Notes under the pieces: model-generated
Told to the model about the DNA's origin: nothing
Databases searched by the model: none
The model's input: the letters and a program-made list of their open reading frames with translations, nothing else
Made by a program: the position numbers and the translations under genes
Assembly: GCA_019745505.1 (NCBI GenBank)
Contig: JAIETE010000266.1
Coordinates: 1-41,325, forward strand
Reading direction: 5' to 3'
DNA from: Candidatus Obscuribacterales bacterium
GTDB lineage: Bacteria; Cyanobacteriota; Vampirovibrionia; Obscuribacterales; Obscuribacteraceae
DNA length: 41,325 nt
Part shown: piece after piece, positions 16,910-26,167 of the stretch
How positions within the stretch are numbered: the stretch's first letter is position 1
Layout: each line of letters opens with the position of its first letter

Positions 16910-17887
16910 TCATCTTTCGATCATCGCCATCCGGCGTGGTTCATATCTCTCGCCGGATTTTCTCTTAGCGAGTGTATCCAGCAACTCCAGATCATCTCTG
17001 TCCAACCGCAATGAAAATGCGGCGGAATTTTCTTCAAGGTACTTGACGCGCTTGGTTCCAGGAATCGGAACTATATCATTGCCAAGCATGAGCAACCAGG
17101 CGATAGCGACTTGCGCTGCAGTCGCTCCATGCTTGACGGCAACTTCTTTGAGCAAGTCGACGAGTTTCAAATTCTTCGCAAAATTCTCAGCCTGATAGCG
17201 CGGATCAGAACGACGGTAATCATCCTCAGGAATATCATCAAAAGATTTGATCTCGCCTGTGAGAAATCCACGACCAACAGGTGAATAGGCAACGATACCA
17301 ATATTCAGCTCTCTGGCGCAAGGAATGATGCGCTCTTCGAGACCGCGCTCCCATAGCGAGTATTCCGATTGAAGGGCGGAAATCTGATGTTCCTTGCAAG
17401 CTCGTTTCAACGTTTCCGGACCTGCCTCCGACAACCCGAGATAACGAACCTTTCCGGCTTCGACCAATTCCGACATAGCACCGACAGTCTCTTCGATTGG
17501 AATTTTCGGATCTACTCTATGCTGATAGAAAAGGTCTATACAATCGATTCCCAAACGCTTCAGCGATTGCTCGGCCACCTCTTTTACATGCTTGGGATGA
17601 CTGTTAGCTCCTCTGGCAACACCGTTTTCAATGTTGAAACCAAATTTGGTGGCAACTATGGCCTTGTCGCGCCGCCCTTTTAGAGCCTTTCCGACAAGCT
17701 CCTCATTTTTATACGGTCCATAAATTTCAGCAGTATCCAGAAAATTGACGCCGATATCCAGGGCGCGGTGAATTGTGCGAATTCCCTCTGCTTCATCGGG
17801 TGTGCCATAAGCCCAACTCATACTCATACAGCCCAGGCCAACGGCGGAAACCTTTAGCCCTTTGTTGCCGAGGTCTCTGTACTCCAT
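16910..17887 (-). CDS. Aldo/keto reductase (AKR13/YajO-like)
   Basis: A 325-residue reductase with tetrad Asp51 and Tyr56 (LDTAEIYG), Lys81 (VATKFG) and His123 (DLFYQHRVD). The C-terminal [15 protein letters not shown] is the NADPH 2'-phosphate binding region, as in plant auxin-induced-protein/AKR13 relatives that detoxify reactive carbonyls. The start at 17887 is chosen for a strong GGAGGAA 4 bases upstream; an in-frame start at 17956 would overrun the promoter leader. It is transcribed from a strong promoter containing a palindromic operator, so it is probably induced by an electrophile or similar signal through a TetR-type repressor not encoded in this window. Confidence 0.95.
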   Translation of the reverse strand: MEYRDLGNKGLKVSAVGLGCMSMSWAYGTPDEAEGIRTIHRALDIGVNFLDTAEIYGPYKNEELVGKALKGRRDKAIVATKFGFNIENGVARGANSHPKHVKEVAEQSLKRLGIDCIDLFYQHRVDPKIPIEETVGAMSELVEAGKVRYLGLSEAGPETLKRACKEHQISALQSEYSLWERGLEERIIPCARELNIGIVAYSPVGRGFLTGEIKSFDDIPEDDYRRSDPRYQAENFAKNLKLVDLLKEVAVKHGATAAQVAIAWLLMLGNDIVPIPGTKRVKYLEENSAAFSLRLDRDDLELLDTLAKRKSGERYEPRRMAMIER

Positions 17888-17963
17888 GTGATTTCCTCCG
17901 AACCAAAAGCGAAATTGGGCGCCGCGATGCGACAGCAAAACAAGGGAAACGATCATCCACCAG

Positions 17964-17992
17964 ATTAGACCAGTCGTCTAGCATTTTGTCAA
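17964..17992 (-). promoter_or_regulatory. Strong sigma-70 promoter of the aldo/keto reductase pair
   Basis: Read on minus: TTGACA (perfect -35, plus 17987-17992), exactly 17 bases, then TCTAAT (-10, plus 17964-17969). The leader to the ATG at 17887 is about 70 bases. Confidence 0.75.
17966..17980. promoter_or_regulatory. Palindromic operator, TetR/NemR-like
   Basis: TAGAC at 17966-17970 and GTCTA at 17976-17980 form an inverted repeat around CAGTC. It sits inside the promoter spacer and overlaps the -10 box, so a bound repressor would block RNA polymerase. TAGAC-type half-sites are known for TetR-family repressors such as NemR; assignment to that family is inference. Confidence 0.6.
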
Positions 17993-18168
17993 CCGAATGA
18001 GCCGATATCTTTACCTGGCTCTGGATCGAGGTAGTACGAAAATTGCCTGGCTACCCTAAATGCTTGCTCCGGTTCTTATCAATTCTGCGGATTAACCAAT
18101 AGATGACACGCCGGTTCGGCGCCGATCAGATATGATCGACAATTACGGAGCATACTGACAGGCTGAGA

Positions 18169-19632
18169 ATGACCGACGAGCAACCGGCTTCAGACAATTC
18201 ACCAAACAATTCGGAATCCGAGCAGATCGACAAGGAAACTACAGGCTCCGAAAGTTCTGAAAGCGCATCGAAAGCAAAAACCCTTTTGCAGCAAGCCCCA
18301 GTGACAGCTGCTCTTTTTGCCGCCAACATGATCGTATTTATCATGCTGGTGGTCATGACCAATTTGCGTTCCATGCTCGATCCGTCCGAACAGACATTAA
18401 TCAACTGGAGTGCAAACTATGGACCGTTGACTCTTGGCGGCGAACCCTGGCGAATTCTCAGCAATACATTTCTCCATGCCAGTATCTTTCACCTGGCAGT
18501 CAACCTCTATGTTCTCTTCAATCTCGGACCTTTCGCAGAAAGCCTGCTGGGCAGCCGGCGGATGTTTGCGCTCTATATGATCTCGGGAGTTACAGGTTCG
18601 CTCTCGAGTTTGATCTGGAATCCCTTTCAAATAAGCGCTGGCGCATCAGGTGCGCTTTTCGGCTTATTCGGATGTTTCGTCGAACAATCCGTACTGGGAA
18701 GCGGATTTACACTCCAAGAAATTCTTCGGCCGGCTCGCGTTGTATTGATGATTGCTGTAGTAGTTAGCTGCGTCTACGGCGCCTTCATTCCAGGTGTGGA
18801 CAATGCCGCGCACCTGGGAGGTTTCCTCGCCGGAACATTGCTCTCGCACTTCTTCAGACAGGATCTGAAAAAGGTTTGGAACAAGAGAGATTCGGCAGTT
18901 GTTGCAGTCTCACTAACAGCCCTCATACTCGGGACAAGTGCCGAATATTTCAGCGTGCGCGCCAACCCTCAATTTCTCGCGATGCTCGATTATCAAAATG
19001 CGCTCCCTTTGCTCAAACAGAGAAAGTATCAAGAAGCGCTCAGTTATTTGAATTCAGCAGCAAATCGCTATAAGAGCGTAGAGATTTTTCTCAAGCGCGC
19101 CAATGCTTATTGCAAAATTGGTCGATTCGAAGAAGCGGTCGAAGACTGTAATAGTGCTATCGATCTCGAACCGGAAAGCGCAGACGGATACCTCGGTAGG
19201 GGATATGTCCGCCACTGTCAAAACAACGAGATGCTGGCAATCGAAGACATTAACAAAGCGATCGAGATCAATAACAAAAACCCCGTCGCTTATAACAACA
19301 GAGCATGGTCGTATGCGTGCCTGGGAAGCTGGCAAACAGCAATTGATGACTGCAACAAAGCGCTCAAAATTGCGCCCGATTTAGCCTTGGCTCTGGACAC
19401 TCGCGGCTTGTGTTATTTGCAATTGGGCGAACATCAATTGGCAGCGGACGATTTGACGAAAGCCATGAAAATCGCACCCGAAGACGGCGCTGCCTATTTT
19501 CATCGAGCCCTTGTAAACGAGCGCCTAGGCAAGGCCAAAGAAGCAGCGGCCGACCGCTTCGAAGCCCAGAGGTTGAAATACGAGCCGGAGGCTTGGGAAG
19601 CAAGCTTGAATGCGGAAGGCGCGCAGCATTAA
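18169..19632 (+). CDS. Rhomboid intramembrane serine protease fused to C-terminal TPR repeats
   Basis: A 487-residue protein. A polar Ser/Glu-rich N-terminal tail (about 40 residues) precedes a rhomboid domain of six or seven membrane helices to about residue 265. The catalytic pair is present: Ser160 in GASGALFGL and His215 in NAAHLGGFLAG; the loop HLAVNLYVLFNLG is also characteristic. From about 280 to 480 there are five or six tetratricopeptide repeats (FEEAVEDCNSAIDLEP, AIEDINKAIEINN, AIDDCNKALKIAP). Rhomboids cut transmembrane substrates; the TPR part likely recruits a partner or substrate. Gene stands alone between the aldo/keto reductases and a VOC gene. The ribosome binding site is weak. 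Confidence 0.93.
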   Translation: MTDEQPASDNSPNNSESEQIDKETTGSESSESASKAKTLLQQAPVTAALFAANMIVFIMLVVMTNLRSMLDPSEQTLINWSANYGPLTLGGEPWRILSNTFLHASIFHLAVNLYVLFNLGPFAESLLGSRRMFALYMISGVTGSLSSLIWNPFQISAGASGALFGLFGCFVEQSVLGSGFTLQEILRPARVVLMIAVVVSCVYGAFIPGVDNAAHLGGFLAGTLLSHFFRQDLKKVWNKRDSAVVAVSLTALILGTSAEYFSVRANPQFLAMLDYQNALPLLKQRKYQEALSYLNSAANRYKSVEIFLKRANAYCKIGRFEEAVEDCNSAIDLEPESADGYLGRGYVRHCQNNEMLAIEDINKAIEINNKNPVAYNNRAWSYACLGSWQTAIDDCNKALKIAPDLALALDTRGLCYLQLGEHQLAADDLTKAMKIAPEDGAAYFHRALVNERLGKAKEAAADRFEAQRLKYEPEAWEASLNAEGAQH

Positions 19633-19692
19633 CGTTAAACCGCGTTGTCAGGCAGCAAGAACTTCCGCCCCGCAGGTTAGAATAACGCCTTA

Positions 19693-19725
19693 CCTGGACG
19701 GCTAGCGCCGTTCCATTCAACCAGG
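19693..19725 (+). other. Two-tier stem-loop in the leader of the VOC gene
   Basis: CCTGG (19693-19697) pairs with CCAGG (19721-19725), enclosing ACGGC-TAGC-GCCGT (19698-19711). It lies 57 bases before the next start codon. It could terminate the upstream transcript poorly, having no T-run, or be a leader structure. Confidence 0.35.
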
Positions 19726-19781
19726 CGACGTCTTGAAAAAGTGACTCGCCCTTACTGCATTCGAGCAAGGAGAAATCACTC

Positions 19782-20231
19782 ATGCAAAAGAAGTGGATTC
19801 CAGAAGGACAACATGTGCTGACCCCTTACTTGATCGTCAAAGACGCAGCAAAATTCATCGAATTCGTAGAGAAGACTTTCCACGGCAGCACCACCGAGTG
19901 CATCCGCAACGGTGACAAGATCGCGCACGCGGAAATTAAAATCGGCGATTCAAAATTGATGCTCGGCGAAGCGTGCGAAGAGTTCAAAGCAATGCCGGCA
20001 GGAATTTACGTGTATGTTGAAGACACCGATGTCACCTACCATCGTGCCCTGAAAAACGGCGCCACCAGCGTGCACAAACCGGCGGACCAATTCTACGGCG
20101 ATCGCTCCGGCGGCGTGCAAGACGCTTGGGGCAATTACTGGTGGATAGCCACTCACAAAGAGACCTTGAGCCACCAAGAATTGCAGAAGCGAATCGACGC
20201 AATGAAGAAAGAGCCGGCGCTCAAAAAATAG
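19782..20231 (+). CDS. VOC superfamily protein (PhnB/glyoxalase-bleomycin-resistance-like)
   Basis: A 149-residue protein of the vicinal oxygen chelate fold. The opening VLTPYLIVKDAAKFIEFVEKTF and the later YVEDTDVTYHRALKNGA...FYGDRSGGVQDAWGNYW are characteristic of the PhnB-like branch. Members bind metals or small ligands; this branch has no settled enzymatic role, and stress or antibiotic protection is only a possibility. GCAAGGAG precedes the ATG. It faces the acetyltransferase gene tail to tail with a 35-base gap. Confidence 0.9.
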   Translation: MQKKWIPEGQHVLTPYLIVKDAAKFIEFVEKTFHGSTTECIRNGDKIAHAEIKIGDSKLMLGEACEEFKAMPAGIYVYVEDTDVTYHRALKNGATSVHKPADQFYGDRSGGVQDAWGNYWWIATHKETLSHQELQKRIDAMKKEPALKK

Positions 20232-20266
20232 TCTTGGTGATATTCACACCAAAAGTCGAGTTCTGC

Positions 20267-20842
20267 TCAAGAAAGATCCAGCTCCATCACGGTCACTTCG
20301 TTTCCGTGACAGACATCTTTGCCAATCGTTTTCCAACCCAGCCCGGCATACCAGTCCGGCAGCGTATCTTCATAGGTCAACAAATAGATCTTCATGTAAC
20401 CTAAAGTGCGAGCCTTTCTCTCAATCTCTTTGACCAGCTCGGTACCGATGCCTCTTGCGCGCACGGCAGGATCTACATAGACACTTCCAAGCCATGGACC
20501 TATGTCCGGACGAATGCCATCGTTCAATCGCAGCGAAGCCATGCCCAGAGGTAAACCCTCATCATCTATATACAAAACAGTCAGCGGAATCTCATTGAGA
20601 TTGCAGTGTCGTGCAAAACTCTCCACTCTTCTAGTAAATGTGTATGCACTGTTGTATTTGCCCCACGTCTTAAACGCCCACCAGGCGCAAAGACCAACGA
20701 GATGTTTGAGCTCGGCCAGATAGACAAAATTGGAAGTGCAGTCGACCCTGGAAGGCAAAGCGCCGGCAGACGACTCGGCCGCTCTTCTTTTGTGAGAACG
20801 CAGACTCTTCCCAATGGATGCGCGAACATCAGCTTCAACCAT
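20267..20842 (-). CDS. GNAT family N-acetyltransferase
   Basis: A 191-residue protein with a GCN5-type acetyltransferase domain in its C-terminal two thirds. The acetyl-CoA loop is seen in YVDPAVRARGIGTELVKEIERKA (pattern R-x-x-G-I-G), followed by the beta5/alpha4 region IYLLTYEDTLPDWYAGLGW. The N-terminal portion (basic, then a WWAFKTWGKY helix) is not recognised. The start at 20842 is preferred because GAGG lies five bases upstream; 20929 gives 29 more residues without a ribosome binding site. Substrate cannot be inferred. Confidence 0.85.
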   Translation of the reverse strand: MVEADVRASIGKSLRSHKRRAAESSAGALPSRVDCTSNFVYLAELKHLVGLCAWWAFKTWGKYNSAYTFTRRVESFARHCNLNEIPLTVLYIDDEGLPLGMASLRLNDGIRPDIGPWLGSVYVDPAVRARGIGTELVKEIERKARTLGYMKIYLLTYEDTLPDWYAGLGWKTIGKDVCHGNEVTVMELDLS

Positions 20843-21054
20843 GAGAACCTCGCAACAGAAGAGAAGGGTATGCAGTTTCACTCTGAACTTCTTTTGTGGC
20901 AAGATCTGGGCTGAAAGATTAAACGGCATGCCCGGATGCGGCTGATTGTGCCCGGGATAAGTAGGATAGGGAAAACCCTATTGGAAACCCGGACAAAAAG
21001 TAATAGCGTGTGGCGGGAGCCCTCTTAGTAGTTCGTCAGGTCAAATAACAGAAT

Positions 21055-22140
21055 ATGAAAATGAGAAACAGGCGCGCACATTTGTGCGCAGATCGCGCCA
21101 CTGCTTTGAGTTGCGCGGGAATTCCGCTTCTTTTCTTGATACTTTGCTCTTCACTGATTTCAACCGCCCACTCTGCTTGCGCCGCGCCGGCGGGCAGACG
21201 CCTTCAAGGCGCGGCCAGCGCTCCGGACCGGCTGCTGCAAAGCCCAACGGACAATTATGTTGCGGGTATGGAGTTTATCGAATCCTGGCAAAGCAAACGA
21301 ATGCCGCTCAAGGTTTACTACAAGCCAGGCTCCGATATTCCCGGCTTCGATCCAAAATACGTCGATGAGGCGAAAGCGGCCTGCCAGGAATGGACCCGGG
21401 CAACAGAGGGAAAGATAAGCTTTCAAACGGTAGATGAGGCGAAAGACGCTGACATTGAATTCAACTGGACGACTTTATTGGCGCCGGACCTGGAGCACAA
21501 GATGACTCTAGGTGCAACCTGGCCTGACACCGTTGGCGGCGAGGGAATCGTCCACGCTCGCATCGCCATTCTCACTACGCTGGACAAAAGACACGTCAGC
21601 CTCCAGGCAATGAAATGGGCAGCCATGCACGAACTCGGTCATGCTCTCGGTCTGGGTCACAGCCTGAGACCTTCAGATGTGATGTACAAGGATGTAGTCA
21701 TTTTGAGCGAAGTAAAAGGCGGAGACAAAGAGATTTTGCCCACCAGCCCAAACATATGCCTTACTTCTCGCGATAGGACGACAATGAATGTTGTCTATGC
21801 CGCAAAAAAAATCATCGACGACATTCGAGCTAAAGGTCTCGACAAGCGCAATACCTGCCACGACCTGTGCAGAGCTGCAGCCAACTGCATGACGAACGGC
21901 GACAGCGGCTCGGCCATTATTGTGTTAAACGAAATTTTGCGCCTGGACAAAACATACAGTGTCGCGTCGGAGAACTTGATGGCCGCGTACTACAACTGCG
22001 GAGCCGCTCTCTACAACAAGAACTTGAATGCAGAGGCACGCCAGGTACTGGCAAAAGCCATAAACATCGGCAAAACGGTTGGAGACCAAAACCGCTTGAA
22101 TGCAATCGTGGCAGTGTATCGCAATTGCCAGGGAAATTAG
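21055..22140 (+). CDS. Secreted matrixin-like zinc metalloprotease (peptidase M10 type)
   Basis: A 361-residue protein with a basic N-terminus and long hydrophobic signal segment (IPLLFLILCSSLISTAHSA). The metzincin signature HELGHALGLGH is complete (zinc ligands His192, His196, His202; Glu193 catalytic) and is followed by SDVMY, the Met-turn. The domain before it (KVYYKPG to the zinc site) fits the matrixin fold. The last 110 residues are helical, with a TPR-like pattern, and lie beyond the catalytic domain. Bacterial members are secreted or anchored proteases; target unknown. The ribosome binding site is weak. Convergent with the acyltransferase gene, 4 bases apart. Confidence 0.88.
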   Translation: MKMRNRRAHLCADRATALSCAGIPLLFLILCSSLISTAHSACAAPAGRRLQGAASAPDRLLQSPTDNYVAGMEFIESWQSKRMPLKVYYKPGSDIPGFDPKYVDEAKAACQEWTRATEGKISFQTVDEAKDADIEFNWTTLLAPDLEHKMTLGATWPDTVGGEGIVHARIAILTTLDKRHVSLQAMKWAAMHELGHALGLGHSLRPSDVMYKDVVILSEVKGGDKEILPTSPNICLTSRDRTTMNVVYAAKKIIDDIRAKGLDKRNTCHDLCRAAANCMTNGDSGSAIIVLNEILRLDKTYSVASENLMAAYYNCGAALYNKNLNAEARQVLAKAINIGKTVGDQNRLNAIVAVYRNCQGN

Positions 22141-22144
22141 TGAA

Positions 22145-23014
22145 TCAGTTGTTTTTCGTCGAAATCAGTTTTTCATCGGCACCGGCCGTGGTGCCAATCT
22201 GATTCTGCGCACGCAATTCGTGAAGAGCGTCGTTCATCAACTTGAACGCATCGTCTTTCATTTTGCCTGGTTTGCCCTGGTAGTCCGAAGGCATCAAAGG
22301 CGGCAGAACACGAGCACGAATAGTCTGGTTCATTTTGACGACATTGCGAATTTTCGGGAACACTTCATAAGTTCCATAAATCACAATCGGTACGACAGGC
22401 ACGCCCAGCTCCAGCGACAAGTTGAAAGAGCCGGCGCGAAAGGGCAGCAATTCGCCAGTTTCGGTCCTGGTTCCCTCCGGAAACATCATCACCGAAGCAT
22501 CTTTCTTAAGCCAGTCCTTGCAAACAGCCATCATCTCTTTGATAGAGGCCAGATTACCGCGACGAATTTTCACATACTGATTCAAATACATGTTCCAGCC
22601 GATCAGAGGAATTTTGAAAATCGTCTCTTTCGACACGAACTTGAAACAGCGGAAAAGTGAATAGCAAACGAGAATGTCGAAATACGAAGAGTGATTTCCA
22701 ATTATGATGTATGTCTTGTTTGGATCGATATGCTCCGCGCCTTCGATCTTGAATCGCCAGAATGGATTTGTATAAAGATAGTGAGAGCCCCACACGCAAG
22801 AAGCCATATGCACAAGGCGCCGGCGCTTATCGAAGGGGAATGTAAATAGAGTGATGAGCGCGGTAAGGGAATTGAAAAATATCGAGGAAAGAATGAAGTA
22901 GGTCAAAAACCAAATGGAATAGACCCTATCCACCGCGTTCACTTTCACGGTTGCAATTTCTGTTTTTGGAGTTTCTGCTGCTTGCAATTTTCTATCCGGA
23001 CCAACGAATCCCAA
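22145..23014 (-). CDS. 1-acyl-sn-glycerol-3-phosphate acyltransferase (PlsC-type)
   Basis: A 289-residue membrane-associated acyltransferase for phosphatidic acid synthesis. Motif I NHSSYFD (His108, Asp113) is the catalytic His-x4-Asp, FPEGTRTETG is motif III for glycerol-phosphate binding, and VPVVPIVIYG is motif IV. A hydrophobic pair of segments (residues 33-60) anchors the N-terminus. The first codon is TTG at 23014, without a clear ribosome binding site, 27 bases after the bestrophin gene stop; GTG codons about 22-28 residues in are alternatives. It is probably co-transcribed with the upstream bestrophin gene. Function from motifs is firm; exact acyl acceptor is inferred. Confidence 0.92.
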   Translation of the reverse strand: MGFVGPDRKLQAAETPKTEIATVKVNAVDRVYSIWFLTYFILSSIFFNSLTALITLFTFPFDKRRRLVHMASCVWGSHYLYTNPFWRFKIEGAEHIDPNKTYIIIGNHSSYFDILVCYSLFRCFKFVSKETIFKIPLIGWNMYLNQYVKIRRGNLASIKEMMAVCKDWLKKDASVMMFPEGTRTETGELLPFRAGSFNLSLELGVPVVPIVIYGTYEVFPKIRNVVKMNQTIRARVLPPLMPSDYQGKPGKMKDDAFKLMNDALHELRAQNQIGTTAGADEKLISTKNN

Positions 23015-23041
23015 TCAACCAATCGACCGCACTGCTTATCT

Positions 23042-23989
23042 CTAGACGGGGCGCGTCGCTTCTTTCGATAAAACCTCGACTTCAGCGCTGTGTAAAACTC
23101 TGACTGTGTGCCCCCACTCGATATCTCGCTCCAACAAACTATCGCACAGTAGAAGTTTGTTGACTGAGCGCTCGATGTTGTTGCAAATTCTGTCAAGCGG
23201 CAAGTCTTCATCCGCCGTTCCGAAGGGATGCTCCTTCTCTTCGGCGACAATCTCCAGTCCCAGCACCATGTAGGCACCGATCAGTACAACCGGAACGCTC
23301 CAGATTCCAAATTCCGGAGCGAGCGCGAATGAAACGAAGAGCAAATAGGTCACTATGATGTGCAAGATGATGCTCTTATGCGACTCGGTTATAGGCGAAG
23401 TGGCGATTCGCTCACAGGAACCCAGAACATCCAGAAGTGCTCGTGCATGCGGATCGATGACATTGAACATCATGTCATTCAGTCTGCCTTCGCGCCGCTT
23501 CTGATCAAGGACAGCATAGATTTCCTCAACGATGAGCATCGGGTGTTCGCTTACCGGATTGTCGCACTCAGGTGCTCTCGAATGCGTGGCGTCGAGCAGA
23601 CGCAGATGGTCTTTCATGCCGAAAGCAAAGCGAATGAGGAGTTTGGCGAAGGCTTCTCTCTCTTGCAAATTGGGACGAACGAATTCGTAATACTTGATGG
23701 AGAGGTTGCGCAGATCGTTGACCAATTGTCCCCAGGCACGACGACCTTCCCACCAACGGTCGTAGGCGCTGTTGGTGCGGAAAACCAGTAGCATAGAGAG
23801 AATGACACCGGCAAATAGGCTGGAATTCGCTTCGATTACTCTTTTACCTTCCACCAGATGCGGAGCAACAAGAGCAATGATGGATGCGCAGCCGGCAATC
23901 ACCAGCAGATACCACTGAAGCTTTCTTGCCACAGAGAAATTCAAAAGTCCCTGAAGTATTCCTTGAATGTCTCGATTCTGAGTTGCCAT
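23042..23989 (-). CDS. Bestrophin-like (UPF0187) anion channel
   Basis: A 315-residue membrane protein. The early block FRTNSAYDRWWEGRRAWGQ near residue 70 is diagnostic of bacterial bestrophin homologs, which form pentameric ion channels in the inner membrane. Hydrophobic helices occur at about 22-45, 55-72 and 205-250, the last including the conserved HPFGTADEDLPLD segment. Whether it conducts anions or cations cannot be told. It is followed after 27 bases by the PlsC-type gene in the same direction. Confidence 0.92.
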   Translation of the reverse strand: MATQNRDIQGILQGLLNFSVARKLQWYLLVIAGCASIIALVAPHLVEGKRVIEANSSLFAGVILSMLLVFRTNSAYDRWWEGRRAWGQLVNDLRNLSIKYYEFVRPNLQEREAFAKLLIRFAFGMKDHLRLLDATHSRAPECDNPVSEHPMLIVEEIYAVLDQKRREGRLNDMMFNVIDPHARALLDVLGSCERIATSPITESHKSIILHIIVTYLLFVSFALAPEFGIWSVPVVLIGAYMVLGLEIVAEEKEHPFGTADEDLPLDRICNNIERSVNKLLLCDSLLERDIEWGHTVRVLHSAEVEVLSKEATRPV

Positions 23990-24303
23990 TGCTGTATTTC
24001 GAACCTTGGTATTCTCCCGCGTTGCGGGCTGTCGACAAGATCATATCTAATTCACCCCCTCGACAACAAGCAACTGCAAAGCTGCATGGTTAACGAAGAC
24101 TTAGATTCGAGGCGGAACAGGCTAAGTTTTGAGGACGTCAACCTAAGTGAAAAACGCCAAAGCAAAAGCGATCCCATGAAAAAACTTGGTTGAATCTCCG
24201 GATTGCATGTCTTTGTTACGGACTCACTGCTACGATCTTGTGGGCATCCGAGAACGATGGCACTTGTCAGTATATCGATAGACTTGGGCTGCCAACTGGA
24301 AAC
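23990..24303. other. Divergent intergenic region between bestrophin and TolC genes
   Basis: No convincing gene within about 310 bases. A small hairpin CCCGC-GTT-GCGGG lies at 24016-24028. A minus-strand promoter candidate is noted at 24040-24069. On plus, TACGAT at 24231 could be a -10 box but lacks a good -35. An in-frame TTG at 24190 could extend the TolC frame, but the signal peptide argues against it. Confidence 0.4.
24040..24069 (-). promoter_or_regulatory. Possible promoter of the bestrophin-acyltransferase pair
   Basis: Read on minus: TTGTTG (24064-24069), 18 bases, TATGAT (24040-24045). The -10 box is good, the -35 box only half matches. Confidence 0.35.
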
Positions 24304-26109
24304 ATGACCACCTCACTGCGGACGAAAAACTTCATACTGAAGGCGGTAACCCTGGCCCTGCTGGTGACTCCGCAGCAAGCAAGGGCGGCAGATTCGCAAG
24401 CGGGCAATAACGCCCCCACCTCAAATCAGCCGCCGGCGCCGGCAGTCCCGTCGATATTGAAATCACGCGTTAATGCGCCACTTCTGAAAGCGCAACAAGA
24501 CATTCCCCCTCCGCCGACTGCGAATCCTCCGCCGCCCGGATTTCTCACAAATCCGCCAGCCGGTACAAAACTCGAAGACTTATATCCGAGCCCCACTCCG
24601 CGCCCAGTTTTTACGGGCGGCAGCACGGACCCGCAACTGAGAGGCCCCGACCTGGAGAAAGCTCGCGAGGTTTCGCTCGAGCCGGTGCCGATGTCGCAGC
24701 TATTGCCGATCGGCAGGAGGAAACTGCCGGCAATACGACTGGAAGCTTCGTACAACGAAATCGTTCCGCTTAGAGACTGCCTCAATTATGCACTCTACAA
24801 CAGCCTTCCCATTCGTATCTCGGATGCCGGTTTTGACTCGCAGAAGTATCTGTTCGTCAGCTCGCTCGGGCAATTTTTGCCTGATCTCACCCAGACTTAC
24901 AGGTATCAGCAGGTAGACAGTCAGAGACCTCCAATCACAAACACCTATACAGACTCGACCACTGTAAGGTTTCCCGTATTTCAGGGCGGTGGTGTTTTCT
25001 ACAACGCGCTCGTCAACCTGAACAGGACGAAAGCGGCGAAAAACAGTTATAGAGCGACAGTAAACGACACTTTGCTGGAGGTTTATCGTCGTTACAACGA
25101 GCTGATTCTCAATCATGTTCTGTTGCAGATCCGCGTCAAGTCAGTTGAATTGTCACGCGCGCAGCTCTCTTTGAACGAACAGCTGAAAGAAGCCGGCGTC
25201 GGTACCAATTTTGCGATTTACCAGTCGCGCACACAGTTAGCGCTCGATAAACAGGCACTTTTGCAGCAGGAAGTATTGGTCAGACAGTCGGCTATCCAAT
25301 TGGCTGTTGCGATGAATGCCAATCTTCAATCGAACATTTATCCTGATGAAATGCGCGCAGTAGAGGCTCGTTTGGTCGACCAGGACTGGAATATCAACCA
25401 ACTTGTCGCAGTAGCATCGAAGCGTCGACCGGAATTGAAGCAGTTCGAAGAATTGCGCATCGCCGCGCGGCGCAATGTTCAAGTCGCCGCATCGCCGCTC
25501 TACCCGACCTTCCAGTTTTTTGCATCGAAGACTCACAGCACCGTCGGCAGCAACGACAGTGGCAGCGGCGGCAATAATGCCGGACTTTCCGGATCGACAG
25601 TTATCATCCCCACGGGCGGCGGCGGTGGCGGCATCGGTATTAGCGGCAACGGCGGCAGGTCATTCAGTGGCGGATTCGATTTGAGCTGGAATTTGGACGG
25701 CATGGGTGTAGTCGATGCCGGACGCACGCTGTCGGCCAGAGCAGTGGCGCGACAGGCGATGCTTCAATCCAACCAACAATTGCTGACCGTGCTGCAGGAA
25801 ATCCATAATTCATATCTAAATATGCTTACTGCCTCCGAGCAGGTGGACGTCGCCGGGGAAGCGGTCTTCTCCTCCAGCGAACAGCTGCGCCTGGCCAATC
25901 TGCGCCTGCGCTATGGGCAGGGTATCAACCTGGAACTCATTCAAGCCCAGCGCGACTACATCAATTCGCTGACCATTCAGGCTCAGGCGATTATCAACTA
26001 CAACATTTCCCAGGCTCAGCTTCTTCGGGATACAGGTATGATTTCGGTGGGGGCACTCACCGCGACCCGGCCGCCGAAAATAAGCTCCGCGGGGACTTTG
26101 CAATACTAG
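24304..26109 (+). CDS. TolC-family outer membrane efflux channel
   Basis: A 601-residue outer-membrane export duct. A signal peptide (residues 1-27, ending ARAAD) is followed by about 80 residues rich in proline, then two outer-membrane-efflux-protein repeats with long helices (LRDCLNYALYNS, LEVYRRYNELILNHVLLQIRVKSVELSRAQL, LRLRYGQGINLELIQAQRDYINS). Between the halves, at about 412-462, a Gly/Ser-rich insert (SGSGGNNAG, GGGGGGIG) is unusual and probably sits in a surface or equatorial loop. ATG at 24304 is chosen for the signal peptide. First gene of the export operon. Confidence 0.92.
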   Translation: MTTSLRTKNFILKAVTLALLVTPQQARAADSQAGNNAPTSNQPPAPAVPSILKSRVNAPLLKAQQDIPPPPTANPPPPGFLTNPPAGTKLEDLYPSPTPRPVFTGGSTDPQLRGPDLEKAREVSLEPVPMSQLLPIGRRKLPAIRLEASYNEIVPLRDCLNYALYNSLPIRISDAGFDSQKYLFVSSLGQFLPDLTQTYRYQQVDSQRPPITNTYTDSTTVRFPVFQGGGVFYNALVNLNRTKAAKNSYRATVNDTLLEVYRRYNELILNHVLLQIRVKSVELSRAQLSLNEQLKEAGVGTNFAIYQSRTQLALDKQALLQQEVLVRQSAIQLAVAMNANLQSNIYPDEMRAVEARLVDQDWNINQLVAVASKRRPELKQFEELRIAARRNVQVAASPLYPTFQFFASKTHSTVGSNDSGSGGNNAGLSGSTVIIPTGGGGGGIGISGNGGRSFSGGFDLSWNLDGMGVVDAGRTLSARAVARQAMLQSNQQLLTVLQEIHNSYLNMLTASEQVDVAGEAVFSSSEQLRLANLRLRYGQGINLELIQAQRDYINSLTIQAQAIINYNISQAQLLRDTGMISVGALTATRPPKISSAGTLQY

Positions 26110-26167
26110 AATAGGTAGGAACATGTTTTTCGGGCATGCGTCGAATTAATCATTACTGTTTACATCT

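Noticed and set aside
20842..20929. Longer GNAT protein from 20929
   Set aside because: No ribosome binding site, and the added residues do not belong to the acetyltransferase fold.
24190..24303. N-terminal extension of the TolC protein from TTG 24190
   Set aside because: It would place 38 residues before an obvious signal peptide; ATG 24304 fits an exported protein.
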